Of a stretch of DNA of 48,770 nucleotides, positions 25,773 through 33,808 are shown one piece after another. Within the stretch, counting starts at the first letter, position 1. Every line of letters begins with the position of its first letter. The stretch spans positions 1-48,770 of the forward strand of contig CAIRYG010000009.1 in NCBI GenBank assembly GCA_903882745.1, in the 5' to 3' direction. The position numbers and the translations under genes were made by a program. The stretch comes from an uncultured Gemmatimonadota bacterium. Its GTDB lineage: Bacteria; Gemmatimonadota; Gemmatimonadetes; Gemmatimonadales; Gemmatimonadaceae. The notes under the pieces are model-generated. The model worked only from the letters and a program-made list of their open reading frames with translations. It ran no database searches and was not told the origin of the DNA.

Positions 25773-27743
25773 TCACGCGGTGCGCCGTGCGCTGAGCCGC
25801 ATGCGAACGACGAGCGTCCGCTGACTCTGCATCGGGTCGAGCTTCCGGGTGTCATCGATTTCTTCTGCGGAGAACATCGATTGACAAAAAACCTGCCGGC
25901 CCAGCGGATAGTGCGAAATCATGCCGACGAGCGCGGATGCGGTCTTGTCGATCTCGATCGTTAACGTCTTCTCGCGATCACCGAACTCCAGAACGCCGTT
26001 CGTCACCCCTAATGCGTGACTTGCCGACACAAGCGCTGACACCGGCGCACCGTGCTCCACGACCCTGCCAGCCAGTGGAAACGTCTCGGCATCGCGGCCA
26101 CCGTTGTGGGTCCGGTAGAACAGCGATGCGTCGTCGAAGGCGCCGGGCAGGAGGGTAACGAAGCCGAGGCGCAATGAGCCGATGGGTTTCGTTTGCCACT
26201 CGAGTTCGAAGGACAGTCCGACTCCTCCGCGTTCGCCGCCAATCCGCAGTTCCTTCTTCACCGGGCCAAGCGCCGTGGGTACCGTACCATGCACGATCAC
26301 CCCGCCCGCGCCGTCATCCTCCCACGTCACGTCGACCGCTGCGCCGAGGTCAGTCACCTTGTGCTGCGCCGGCGCTTCGAACACCAGGTTGCCGGTATAC
26401 CAGTCGGGACTGAATCGAATGCTGTCAAACGTGCCGTGTGGCACCGTGCCGCACAGCGCATGTGTCGCGACATCCGGGAACCGAAGCGCCTCAATCGCGA
26501 GACCGCGACGACGATTGAGCGTCACCTCAACCCCGGCGGCGCCGACGACCAGATGGTGGCCCATTTCGACCACGCGCGTGCGGAAGGCATCTGCACCCGG
26601 CACCGACGGCGGCGGCGCCTCCACCGTGGCGGGCGGACGGGAAACGCAGTCGCCAAGCCGCTTCCGGAATCCGGTCCAGCGACGCTCTGTGATGTGGGTT
26701 CGGAAGTCACTGCTCCACAGGTAACACAGCTCGCGCCAGTGTTCTGCTGTGGTGCTCGGGTTGGCGCGCAATGACTCATACACGGCCCAGCATCGGGTGT
26801 TTACGTCAACGTCATCACGTCCGGTGACCGCCCATCGTAGAAGATTGTACTTGTCTTGTTTCTTCACGGGGACAGGCTGTGCCGCGCTCTCCAGCTGCAG
26901 CGCCTGCGCGGCATACGGATGCGACATCAGGTCGAGCACCTGGCTGGGCTTGACGAACATCGTTCCCGGTTCGGCGACGAGCGCCGCGAACAAATCGTTG
27001 ATACGCGCCCACTCGCCGTCCACGTGCAGCGGTGCCTCCGTCATAAAGCGGCCGGGCCGAAAATCGAATACTTCAACGTCGTTGCCGTACACCGGGAACG
27101 CGCGGTCGTCCGCCGACATGTGCCCTCGGACATACCTCAGATACTCGGCCAGTTCGATGTCGCCATGCACATATCGCTGAAACTTCTGAAACGCAACAGA
27201 TTCGTTCCAGATCACGGGAATGATTTCGCCGGCCGGACTGCTGGCGCGCTGCGGGTAGTATCGCCATTCCGGATTCCATTCCGGGTGCGTCCGAAACGGA
27301 TTGTTCCATTCCATGATCACGGCGTCATACCCGGCCTCCAGATATAAAGGCACGAGTCCGCTCGCGTACGCCTGTTCGTTGACGAGCGCCAGCCGCGGTC
27401 GAATCCCGAGCAGGCTCTCGTACACAGCCATGCCGCACCGAAGGTTCGCGACATTGACCTCCGCCGGCACTAGGGGGCCAATCAGCTGCGCGTAGCCCGA
27501 CCCGATGAACTCACACGGACCGCTCGTCACCAGGCGGCGGAGTTCGGCCAGGCATTCCGGGTCTATCTTTGCGATGCACTCGAGCGTATACCCGGACGCC
27601 TCGATGCCGAGCGGCAAGTCGAATCGTTTCGCCAACCGCAGCAACGGCCAGTAGCAGCGTTCGATGACGGTCGGCCGCTGCTCCTCCTCGATGGAGGAAA
27701 AGGCGAGATTGAGATGGACGAACGCGAAGAGCTGCAGCGTCAC
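25773..27743 (-). CDS. GH57/GH38-like glycoside hydrolase family protein
   Basis: A 656-residue protein. The N-terminal about 330 residues look like the GH57-type (beta/alpha)7 barrel: FVHLNLAFSSIEEE at the start, SGPCEFIGSGYAQLIGPLVP, RPRLALVNEQAYASGLVP with Glu as candidate nucleophile, YDAVIMEWNNP, and GNDVEVFDFRPGRF with a candidate Asp. A beta-rich C-terminal part follows (RTRVVEMGHHLVVGAAGVEV onward). There is no signal peptide, so it probably acts in the cytoplasm. Such proteins may hydrolyse or transfer alpha-linked sugars; the substrate is unknown. It starts with GTG in a GTGA overlap with the ATP-grasp gene. Confidence 0.75.
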   Translation of the reverse strand: MTLQLFAFVHLNLAFSSIEEEQRPTVIERCYWPLLRLAKRFDLPLGIEASGYTLECIAKIDPECLAELRRLVTSGPCEFIGSGYAQLIGPLVPAEVNVANLRCGMAVYESLLGIRPRLALVNEQAYASGLVPLYLEAGYDAVIMEWNNPFRTHPEWNPEWRYYPQRASSPAGEIIPVIWNESVAFQKFQRYVHGDIELAEYLRYVRGHMSADDRAFPVYGNDVEVFDFRPGRFMTEAPLHVDGEWARINDLFAALVAEPGTMFVKPSQVLDLMSHPYAAQALQLESAAQPVPVKKQDKYNLLRWAVTGRDDVDVNTRCWAVYESLRANPSTTAEHWRELCYLWSSDFRTHITERRWTGFRKRLGDCVSRPPATVEAPPPSVPGADAFRTRVVEMGHHLVVGAAGVEVTLNRRRGLAIEALRFPDVATHALCGTVPHGTFDSIRFSPDWYTGNLVFEAPAQHKVTDLGAAVDVTWEDDGAGGVIVHGTVPTALGPVKKELRIGGERGGVGLSFELEWQTKPIGSLRLGFVTLLPGAFDDASLFYRTHNGGRDAETFPLAGRVVEHGAPVSALVSASHALGVTNGVLEFGDREKTLTIEIDKTASALVGMISHYPLGRQVFCQSMFSAEEIDDTRKLDPMQSQRTLVVRMRLSARRTA

Positions 27744-29005
27744 CCGGAACCCAGCGTCTCGATGCGTATCGAGCGTACCACCTCTTCGGCGAGCGCGATG
27801 GCCGATGCCCGATCGTCGCCGGTGGTCATCACGACGCCTGCGCGCGTGGGATGGCTGTCGATCGGCCGCACGAGATCACCGACCTGAACCCGAACTTCCA
27901 GGTAGACGACGTTCGGATGGCCCGCGTATTTCTCCACCCCCTCGACCGCCGTGACCGTGCCCGGATTCGGGAAAAAATAACGTTGAATGATGGGTCGGTC
28001 ATATCGGGGCCGCAGCGAGTCGCTGTCGACCCGGTCACCGAGCGCCAGCCGAATGGCATTGCCGACGAGGTCCACACCGGTGTTGAACGGAATTTCGTGC
28101 GTGCAGAAGTAGCCGCCACTCAACCGCGTGGCCAGTTCGATAACGTGGGGCACGCCGTCGCTGACGACAATGTCACCCTTGATCACCCCATCCAGGACGC
28201 CCATGCTATTGGTCGCGCGTTGCACCAGGTCGCATACAGCCGCTCGCGTGGAGTCGGGCAAGCTGCTGGGAAGGTTGCCCCCATTTTCAATGATGTGCGG
28301 AGCGAAACGCTCCAGGAATTCATAGTTCCGGTCCGCAAACCCCGGGGTATAGGCGACTCCGTCGAGGATGAGCGATTCGGTGCTGACCTGAGGTCCCGCC
28401 AGAAAACTCTCGACCATGACCCGGCCCGTCGGCGAGTTGCGGCGCGATTCGGCATACGCCCAGTCAAGACTCACGTCCTTCCGTAGCAGCAACACGCCGC
28501 GCGCTCCGCGACTGTCGACCGGCTTGAGCACGAGCGGGAAGCCGCGCTCGGCAACCAGCGCCCGGAGATGGTCGGCCGACTCCACTTCGCTGAACCACGG
28601 AATCGGGATCCCCGTGGCCGCAAACCGTTCCTTCATCGCCATCTTGTCGGTGCTCAGGCGTGCCGACGCGATCGGTATGCCGGGCAGCCCCAACTCGTGG
28701 GCGACCGTGGCGACGGTTAGCGGCACGTCGGTCGCGAGACACATCACTCCATCGAGCGGTCGTCGGTTGCGGTGAAAGTCTCCGGCCGCAATGACCGTCG
28801 CCTCGATGTCATACGTGCTCGCGACGATCCCGGCGTGAGCGAAGGCAATCGCCGGCGCGGTGGGGTTTGCGTCACTGACCACAACGTACAGGCCCATCGC
28901 CTTCGCTTGCTTCACTCCGGCGATCGTTTCCACGCCGCCGCCGACGAACAGAATGGTTCTCGTCAGCGCTTCTTCCTCATGATTCCCGTCCCGAACCTGG
29001 GTCAC
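27740..29005 (-). CDS. ATP-grasp ligase (carboxylate-amine/thiol ligase type)
   Basis: A 421-residue protein. The N-terminal pre-ATP-grasp fold has RTILFVGGGVETIAGVKQA (Gly-rich loop) and VVVSDANPTAPA. ATP-binding parts are FPLVLKPVDSRGARGVLLL (Lys and Gly-rich loop) and RVMVESFLAGPQVSTESL. Metal ligands lie in GVPHVIELATRLSGGYF (E-x-A-x-R). This family activates a carboxylate as acyl phosphate and joins it to an amine, such as an amino acid or amino sugar. In this operon it could attach an acyl or aminoacyl group to an amino sugar; that is inference. GTG 29005 overlaps the ThDP enzyme stop (GTGA). Confidence 0.85.
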   Translation of the reverse strand: MTQVRDGNHEEEALTRTILFVGGGVETIAGVKQAKAMGLYVVVSDANPTAPAIAFAHAGIVASTYDIEATVIAAGDFHRNRRPLDGVMCLATDVPLTVATVAHELGLPGIPIASARLSTDKMAMKERFAATGIPIPWFSEVESADHLRALVAERGFPLVLKPVDSRGARGVLLLRKDVSLDWAYAESRRNSPTGRVMVESFLAGPQVSTESLILDGVAYTPGFADRNYEFLERFAPHIIENGGNLPSSLPDSTRAAVCDLVQRATNSMGVLDGVIKGDIVVSDGVPHVIELATRLSGGYFCTHEIPFNTGVDLVGNAIRLALGDRVDSDSLRPRYDRPIIQRYFFPNPGTVTAVEGVEKYAGHPNVVYLEVRVQVGDLVRPIDSHPTRAGVVMTTGDDRASAIALAEEVVRSIRIETLGSG

Positions 29006-30732
29006 TCACGAACCCACATCATGTCGAGGGTCTGCCCGGCCAGCAGCATCGGGGAAATATCTTCGTTCGGGTCGACTTCACAGTGGAGAAGCGCCGGGCC
29101 CGCCTGCTGCAATAACCGGGCAACCCCGCCTTCGAGCTCCGCAACCGACCGCACCGTTTCGGCCCACAATCCATAAGCTCGCGCGATGGCCGCGAAGTCC
29201 GGGTTCCACTTGTCGCCGCAGGTCGGATCGCGATTCCAGTTGAGTTTCTGGAACTGTGAAACGATCCCGAGGCGATGGTTGTCGATCACGACAATTTTCA
29301 CCGGAAGTTCGAACGCCACGATGGTGGCCAGCTCCTGAATATTCATCTGGATCGACCCGTCACCGACGAGGCAAACGACGAGCGTTCCGGGCGCGCTCTG
29401 CTGCGCGCCAAGGGCGACCGGTACGTCGTAACCCATCGCGCCGTGTCCGCCGGACGTGAGCCAGCGACGGCGGGGGAAGTCGAAATCGAAATGACGAGCC
29501 GCCCACTGCTGGTGCGACCCAACACCGGACACGCAAATGACGTCGCGGCCAGCTGTCGCGCGATTCACCGCACTTACGACTGCCTGCGGCTTGAGCGGAT
29601 CGCCCTGCTCGACGTCGAGACGGTGGACCTTGCGCCAGGCATCAATGGTTTCCAGCCACGGCGACCGGTCGGGATGCGCGACATTTGACAGGGAGCCGGC
29701 GAGGCGCTCGAGCACAGGCGCCGCACGACCATGCAGCAGACAATGCGACACAATTCGCGGGTGCGACAGTTCGCCCGGATCGATCTCGATTCGAATGATC
29801 CGCGCTTTCGGCGCAAACTGGTCGGTGCGACTCCCGGTTTGCCGAAGATCCAGGCGCGATCCGACCACGAGGAGCACATCGGCTTCCTGAATCGCCAGGC
29901 CAGCAACCTGATTGCCGGTATGTCCGTGAAAGCCGAGCGTCAGGCGATGCGTCGTCGGCATCGCGCCAAGTGCGAGCAAGCTCATGGTGACGGGAATTTC
30001 ACCACCCTCGGCGATCTGGCGCAGAAACGTGTGAGCACCATCTGCCAACGATCCATGCCCAGCCAGAATGAGAGGCCGCTCCGCGACCATGAGCCAGGAG
30101 ACGGCTTCCGCCAAGGAAGAGTCCGAGGGCCAAGGATCCACGGCGGCGCTATCATCGGCGCGCGCCGCCGCTGGCGTCTCTGGTAGTTTGCCTCGCTGAA
30201 CGTCCATCGGCAGATCGACGAGTACCGGCCCCGGCCGGCCTTCCGACGCGATCCGAAAGGCGCGCTCCACGGCGTCGTGCACGTCGCCTGGCGTCCTCGG
30301 CTGGAACTGCGCCTTGGTGATCGGCGCCATCAACGCGACGGTGTCGACCTCCTGAAAGCCGCGCTGTCGTACCGGGCGATCGCCACGCATGTCCCCCGTC
30401 CCCACCTGGCCCGTGAAGACAATCATCGGTGCGGCATCAAAGTAGGCATCGGCGACGGCGGTCACGACGTTTGTCACGCCCGGTCCGGACGAAACCAGCA
30501 CCACCTGCGCAGTGCCAAAAATGCGCGCCGCCGCCAGTGCGGCGTATCCGGCGCCCTGCTCGTGACGCGTACAGATCGTTACGATCCCGGCGCCTTCGAG
30601 CAGTTCAATGACCGGTGCAATCGTGCCGCCGGGAAACACGAACGCCGTCTTGATTCCGTGACGACTCATGGCATCCACCACGACCGCCGCGCCCGTCTGT
30701 TCGATCAAATTACCCAAGGTACGCGCCTCCAT
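29002..30732 (-). CDS. thiamine-diphosphate enzyme, acetolactate synthase/YerE type
   Basis: A 576-residue protein with the full three-domain ThDP layout. The activating Glu is in TICTRHEQGAGYAALAAARI (about residue 59). A middle domain with RPLILAGHG and GSRLDLRQTG follows. The C-terminal domain has SHQQWAARHFDF, LTSGGHGAMGYDVPVALGA and the ThDP motif LVGDGSIQMNIQEL to VVIDNHRLG. It therefore makes a carbanion from a 2-oxoacid such as pyruvate. In glycan loci relatives (YerE) add a two-carbon unit to a keto sugar. No small regulatory subunit (IlvN) is present, arguing against plain branched-chain amino-acid synthesis. The start is ambiguous: ATG 30732 overlaps the SDR by 23 bases, while TTG 30717 has GGAGG 8 bases upstream. 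Confidence 0.88.
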   Translation of the reverse strand: MEARTLGNLIEQTGAAVVVDAMSRHGIKTAFVFPGGTIAPVIELLEGAGIVTICTRHEQGAGYAALAAARIFGTAQVVLVSSGPGVTNVVTAVADAYFDAAPMIVFTGQVGTGDMRGDRPVRQRGFQEVDTVALMAPITKAQFQPRTPGDVHDAVERAFRIASEGRPGPVLVDLPMDVQRGKLPETPAAARADDSAAVDPWPSDSSLAEAVSWLMVAERPLILAGHGSLADGAHTFLRQIAEGGEIPVTMSLLALGAMPTTHRLTLGFHGHTGNQVAGLAIQEADVLLVVGSRLDLRQTGSRTDQFAPKARIIRIEIDPGELSHPRIVSHCLLHGRAAPVLERLAGSLSNVAHPDRSPWLETIDAWRKVHRLDVEQGDPLKPQAVVSAVNRATAGRDVICVSGVGSHQQWAARHFDFDFPRRRWLTSGGHGAMGYDVPVALGAQQSAPGTLVVCLVGDGSIQMNIQELATIVAFELPVKIVVIDNHRLGIVSQFQKLNWNRDPTCGDKWNPDFAAIARAYGLWAETVRSVAELEGGVARLLQQAGPALLHCEVDPNEDISPMLLAGQTLDMMWVRE

Positions 30733-31441
30733 TTACTCCAATGATCTGACCCGTGATGTACGCGGCCGCTGGTGATGCGAGAAAGACAATGGTGTCCGCA
30801 ACCTCTTCAGGAGTGCCGACACGGCCTGCCAAAATCTGTTGAAGCTTGGCTTGCGCACCCTCGCTGGCCCTTTCGCCAGCAGTCATCTCGGTCTCGATGA
30901 GGCCAGGCGCGATCGCATTGACCCGAATCCTTGGGGCGCCGGCCCGCGCCAGCGATCGCGTCAGGCTGATGATCGCTGCTTTGCTCGCTGCATAGTGCAT
31001 GGCCAGTGTTCCGCCAGTCTGCCCGCCGACCGAGCTCACGTTCACAATGGTGCCAGCGGATTGCTCAAGCAGCGGGAAGGCCTCCTGGCACAGCTGAAAG
31101 ACTCCGCGGAGATTCACCGCCAGCGTCTCATCCCACTCATCGTCGGTGATCGTGCGCCAGGGCTTCTGAACAAGCATTCCTGCGTTGTTGACCAACAGAT
31201 CGAGCCCGCCCAGCGCATCCTGAACCTCACCGACGGCCGTTCGCGCCGATTCGCGGACGCCGAGTGCCAGTCGCACCGACATGGCCGCGCGACCGGTCGC
31301 CTGGATTCTCCGCACCACCTCACTGGCTTCGCCCTCGCGGCCATGCCACGTGATGGCGACGTCCCAGCCGGCATTCGCGAGCGCCAACGCGGTCGCACGG
31401 CCGATTCCGCGGCCACCGCCGGTTACAAGCGCGCGCGGCAT
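30710..31441 (-). CDS. short-chain dehydrogenase/reductase (FabG-like)
   Basis: A 243-residue classical SDR: nucleotide loop TGGGRGIGRATAL (about residues 6-18), LLVNNAGML, active-site Ser in VSSVGGQTGG, the Tyr-x-x-x-Lys pair in HYAASKAAI, and the C-terminal ASPAAAYITGQIIGVNGGAYLG. It reduces or oxidises a carbonyl with NAD(P)H. It lies just before the ThDP enzyme and overlaps it, so it may reduce the keto product of that enzyme, as YerF-like reductases do. ATG 31441 is the start; sequence upstream of it belongs to the methyltransferase end. Confidence 0.9.
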   Translation of the reverse strand: MPRALVTGGGRGIGRATALALANAGWDVAITWHGREGEASEVVRRIQATGRAAMSVRLALGVRESARTAVGEVQDALGGLDLLVNNAGMLVQKPWRTITDDEWDETLAVNLRGVFQLCQEAFPLLEQSAGTIVNVSSVGGQTGGTLAMHYAASKAAIISLTRSLARAGAPRIRVNAIAPGLIETEMTAGERASEGAQAKLQQILAGRVGTPEEVADTIVFLASPAAAYITGQIIGVNGGAYLG

Positions 31442-31463
31442 GGTCGCAGGATTGTGATCAGGA

Positions 31464-32669
31464 CTAGGAGACTCGCTGACATACGACCACGGAGTTCGCG
31501 CCTCGCGGGTCGCCGGGAATGACGATTCGGCCAGCCTTGATACCAAGGACTTCGATCACGCTTCCGTACCGTTCGCACAGTGCCAGGAGCTGTTCAAGGC
31601 TGTACTCGTGAACGTGAAACGGGGTCACCGGTATGTCGCCCGTGCTGTTCTGTGGGGTGCTGAGCATGAGGCGCCCGCCCGGCTTGAGCACGCGCATCAG
31701 CTCGCGAAAGAATGCGTCGCCGTCCACGTGTTCCAGCGTTTCGAAGGACGTGACCATGTCGAACGTGTTGTCGGGCATGTCGAGGGCAGTCACATCGCCC
31801 ACCTCGCAGGTCACGTTCGGAAAATCGACATTCTTCGTGCGCGCAATCTCGATCTTGGCCTCGTCGATGTCGGCGCCCACGACACGGGCGACGCGACCCG
31901 CAAGGTATGTCAGGCCAAATCCATCACCGCAGGCGATATCGAGCAAAACATCCGTCGGCTTCACCCGCTGCGACGCGAGCTCGTAATGAAACGAGAGTTG
32001 ATCGCCGGTCCAGATGCGTGATGGCGTTATCTCGATCTGGTCGACATGGTACATGCGCTTCGAAAACGCGCGATCAGCCTCGAATCGGCTGGGCGGGTAG
32101 GGCTTCGGCTGGTGATACGCCGTGCGGAAGAGCTCCTTCCTGCTGGCAAAGAAGAATTTTGGATGGATGCGAAACGGAAGGAGCTCACCTACCAGCGCGG
32201 ACGCTGCCTTCCGCAGCGCCCCAATCCGATAGACCTCGCATTGGTAGGTCGACGGGAAATCATCGGGGAACTTTACGCAATCGAGGTCGTCAACGCGCGC
32301 CTGCTCGAGCATGGCACGGCCGGCATCCACGTCGCAGCAAAAATGAGGGCCGTCGAACCGCAGCAAGTGCGCCTCGTCGGGAAGGTGGGACGCCGCTGCC
32401 AGCAGTCGGTCGAGCGGACTGTCGTCAAATGCATACACCGCCCTGCCGGGGCGACCGCCGAGCGCGCGCCGGAGCACCGCGTCCATCTCCCCGCCGGCGT
32501 CAAAGGCCGGCGCCACGAGACACAGGTCGGCGTCAGGAAACGCGTCCGCGACGCGCCGAAGCGTTACCGCGATGACGGGTTCACCCTCCACGACGCTCAT
32601 CCCAACGTCTGCCCCACCACCCCAGGCTCGACTGCTCCCTTGTACCACCACCAATTGTCGGTTTGTCAT
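31464..32669 (-). CDS. fusion: degenerate nucleotidyltransferase domain plus SAM methyltransferase
   Basis: A 401-residue protein of two parts. Residues about 1-170 have the outline of an SpsF-like cytidylyltransferase: an opening strand RQLVVVQGSSRAW, LRRVADAFPDADLCLVAP, HLLRFDGPHFCCDVDAGRAM in place of 'R.tgD.P..d', and STYQCEVYRIGALRKA. The nucleotide-binding signature (RxxSxRLPGK) is not there, so catalysis is doubtful. Residues about 215-400 are a class I methyltransferase: VLLDIACGDGFGLTYLAGRV, VTSFETLEHVDGD and LKPGGRLMLSTPQN. The N-terminal part may now only bind a CMP-sugar and present it to the methyltransferase. ATG 32669 is 11 bases after the previous stop. Confidence 0.75.
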   Translation of the reverse strand: MTNRQLVVVQGSSRAWGGGADVGMSVVEGEPVIAVTLRRVADAFPDADLCLVAPAFDAGGEMDAVLRRALGGRPGRAVYAFDDSPLDRLLAAASHLPDEAHLLRFDGPHFCCDVDAGRAMLEQARVDDLDCVKFPDDFPSTYQCEVYRIGALRKAASALVGELLPFRIHPKFFFASRKELFRTAYHQPKPYPPSRFEADRAFSKRMYHVDQIEITPSRIWTGDQLSFHYELASQRVKPTDVLLDIACGDGFGLTYLAGRVARVVGADIDEAKIEIARTKNVDFPNVTCEVGDVTALDMPDNTFDMVTSFETLEHVDGDAFFRELMRVLKPGGRLMLSTPQNSTGDIPVTPFHVHEYSLEQLLALCERYGSVIEVLGIKAGRIVIPGDPRGANSVVVCQRVS

Positions 32670-32680
32670 TCGTTACCGCG

Positions 32681-33631
32681 TCATGTGATCGGACCCTGGA
32701 GCTGCCCGCTCGGTTTGCACCCATAAATGCAGGCATCCCGCCCAAGGCCCATGTCGGCGAGTCGCCGGTACAGGTCCCGTTTCAATCCAGTCTTGCCGCC
32801 CTTTGCCAGCTCGATCTCGAATCGCTTGCGCTGGGCGTGGACGGCCCGCCCCAAATGGTCGTTCCCGACATAGTTCTCGCCCATCAACAGGAACATGTCG
32901 ATTGGGAACGTCGCTTCCTTCAGGATGACCTCAAATCCGCAACGCTGCTGCAGCGCGGCAAGCGTCTCGAAGGTGAAGTAGTTGATATGATGCGGGGGGC
33001 CCACCCACCAGGGCGCATATCCCATCGACTCGCGCAGCACGTGCTGAAACGGATTGTAGTCGTTCGGGACCTCGACGTAGATCAAGCCACCCGGATTCAA
33101 CAAGTCAAATGCGAGGCGCAACAACGCCGCAGGATCCGGAATGTGCTCAAGAACCTCGCTCATGTGGATGACGTCGAACGTTCCGAGGCGAGGCGCACTG
33201 GCGGGCGAGAGGAAATCCTCGACGATCTCGAGCCCAAGGCCCCTTGCGTGGGCCGCCGCTTTCGCCGACGGCTCGATACCGAGCGTCGTCCATCCCCGAT
33301 CCTTCCCGTGTTTCAGAAAAATGCCGGGACCGGACCCCACATCGAGGATTCTCCGACGTTCCGGCGGAAGCGCGCCCTCAAAGACATCGAAGCGGCCGGA
33401 AAACACAATGTTCCACCACTCGAGATCGTCCCGGGCACGTTCGAGATAGAGCGGCTTGTCAGTGGTGTAGTACTCATGACGATACACCTGATCCAGCTCT
33501 TCCGGCGTCGGGATCGGGGTGATGTGCTTGAATCCACACGACACGCACTCGATGACGTCGAAACCATTGACGGAATCCAGCACGACACCAGTGTGGCCGA
33601 TTTCAGTTGTCTCGGATGCTGCCAAGTGCAT
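32681..33631 (-). CDS. class I SAM-dependent methyltransferase
   Basis: A 316-residue protein with a short N-terminal module (DVIECVSCGFKHITPIPTPE, one CxxC) typical of methyltransferases in sugar loci. The SAM fold follows: RRILDVGSGPGIFLKHGKDR (motif I), TLGIEPS, FDVIHMSEVLEHIPDPA and LLNPGGLIYVEVPND. Target unknown. ATG 33631 has GGAGA immediately upstream; TTG 33646 is an alternative adding five residues. The 160 bases before it, back to the disrupted C-methyltransferase, hold no gene but do hold a hairpin. Confidence 0.85.
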   Translation of the reverse strand: MHLAASETTEIGHTGVVLDSVNGFDVIECVSCGFKHITPIPTPEELDQVYRHEYYTTDKPLYLERARDDLEWWNIVFSGRFDVFEGALPPERRRILDVGSGPGIFLKHGKDRGWTTLGIEPSAKAAAHARGLGLEIVEDFLSPASAPRLGTFDVIHMSEVLEHIPDPAALLRLAFDLLNPGGLIYVEVPNDYNPFQHVLRESMGYAPWWVGPPHHINYFTFETLAALQQRCGFEVILKEATFPIDMFLLMGENYVGNDHLGRAVHAQRKRFEIELAKGGKTGLKRDLYRRLADMGLGRDACIYGCKPSGQLQGPIT

Positions 33632-33773
33632 TCTCCAGGGATTCAAACGGTCGTGGGTTGCAGAGCTGCGTCACACCCTGCGCGGAGGGATGTGCACGGC
33701 CAAGCCGCAGGACGCTCGCGGCGCCAGGCGGGCGACAAAAGATCGCGGGCCCGCGGGCCTATGGTATTCCATC

Positions 33774-33795
33774 CCGAACGACGCTTGTCGTTCGG
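33774..33795 (-). terminator. hairpin in mid-operon gap, possible terminator or attenuator
   Basis: CCGAACGAC and its exact complement flank a GCTT loop: 9 base pairs, 14 bases past the stop of the disrupted C-methyltransferase gene. No T tract follows on the transcribed strand, so it is not a clear intrinsic terminator. It is the most obvious structured element in the largest gap (about 175 bases) of the central operon, and may mark an old cassette border or protect an mRNA end. Confidence 0.35.
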
Positions 33796-33808
33796 CGTTG
33801 TGCGAAGT

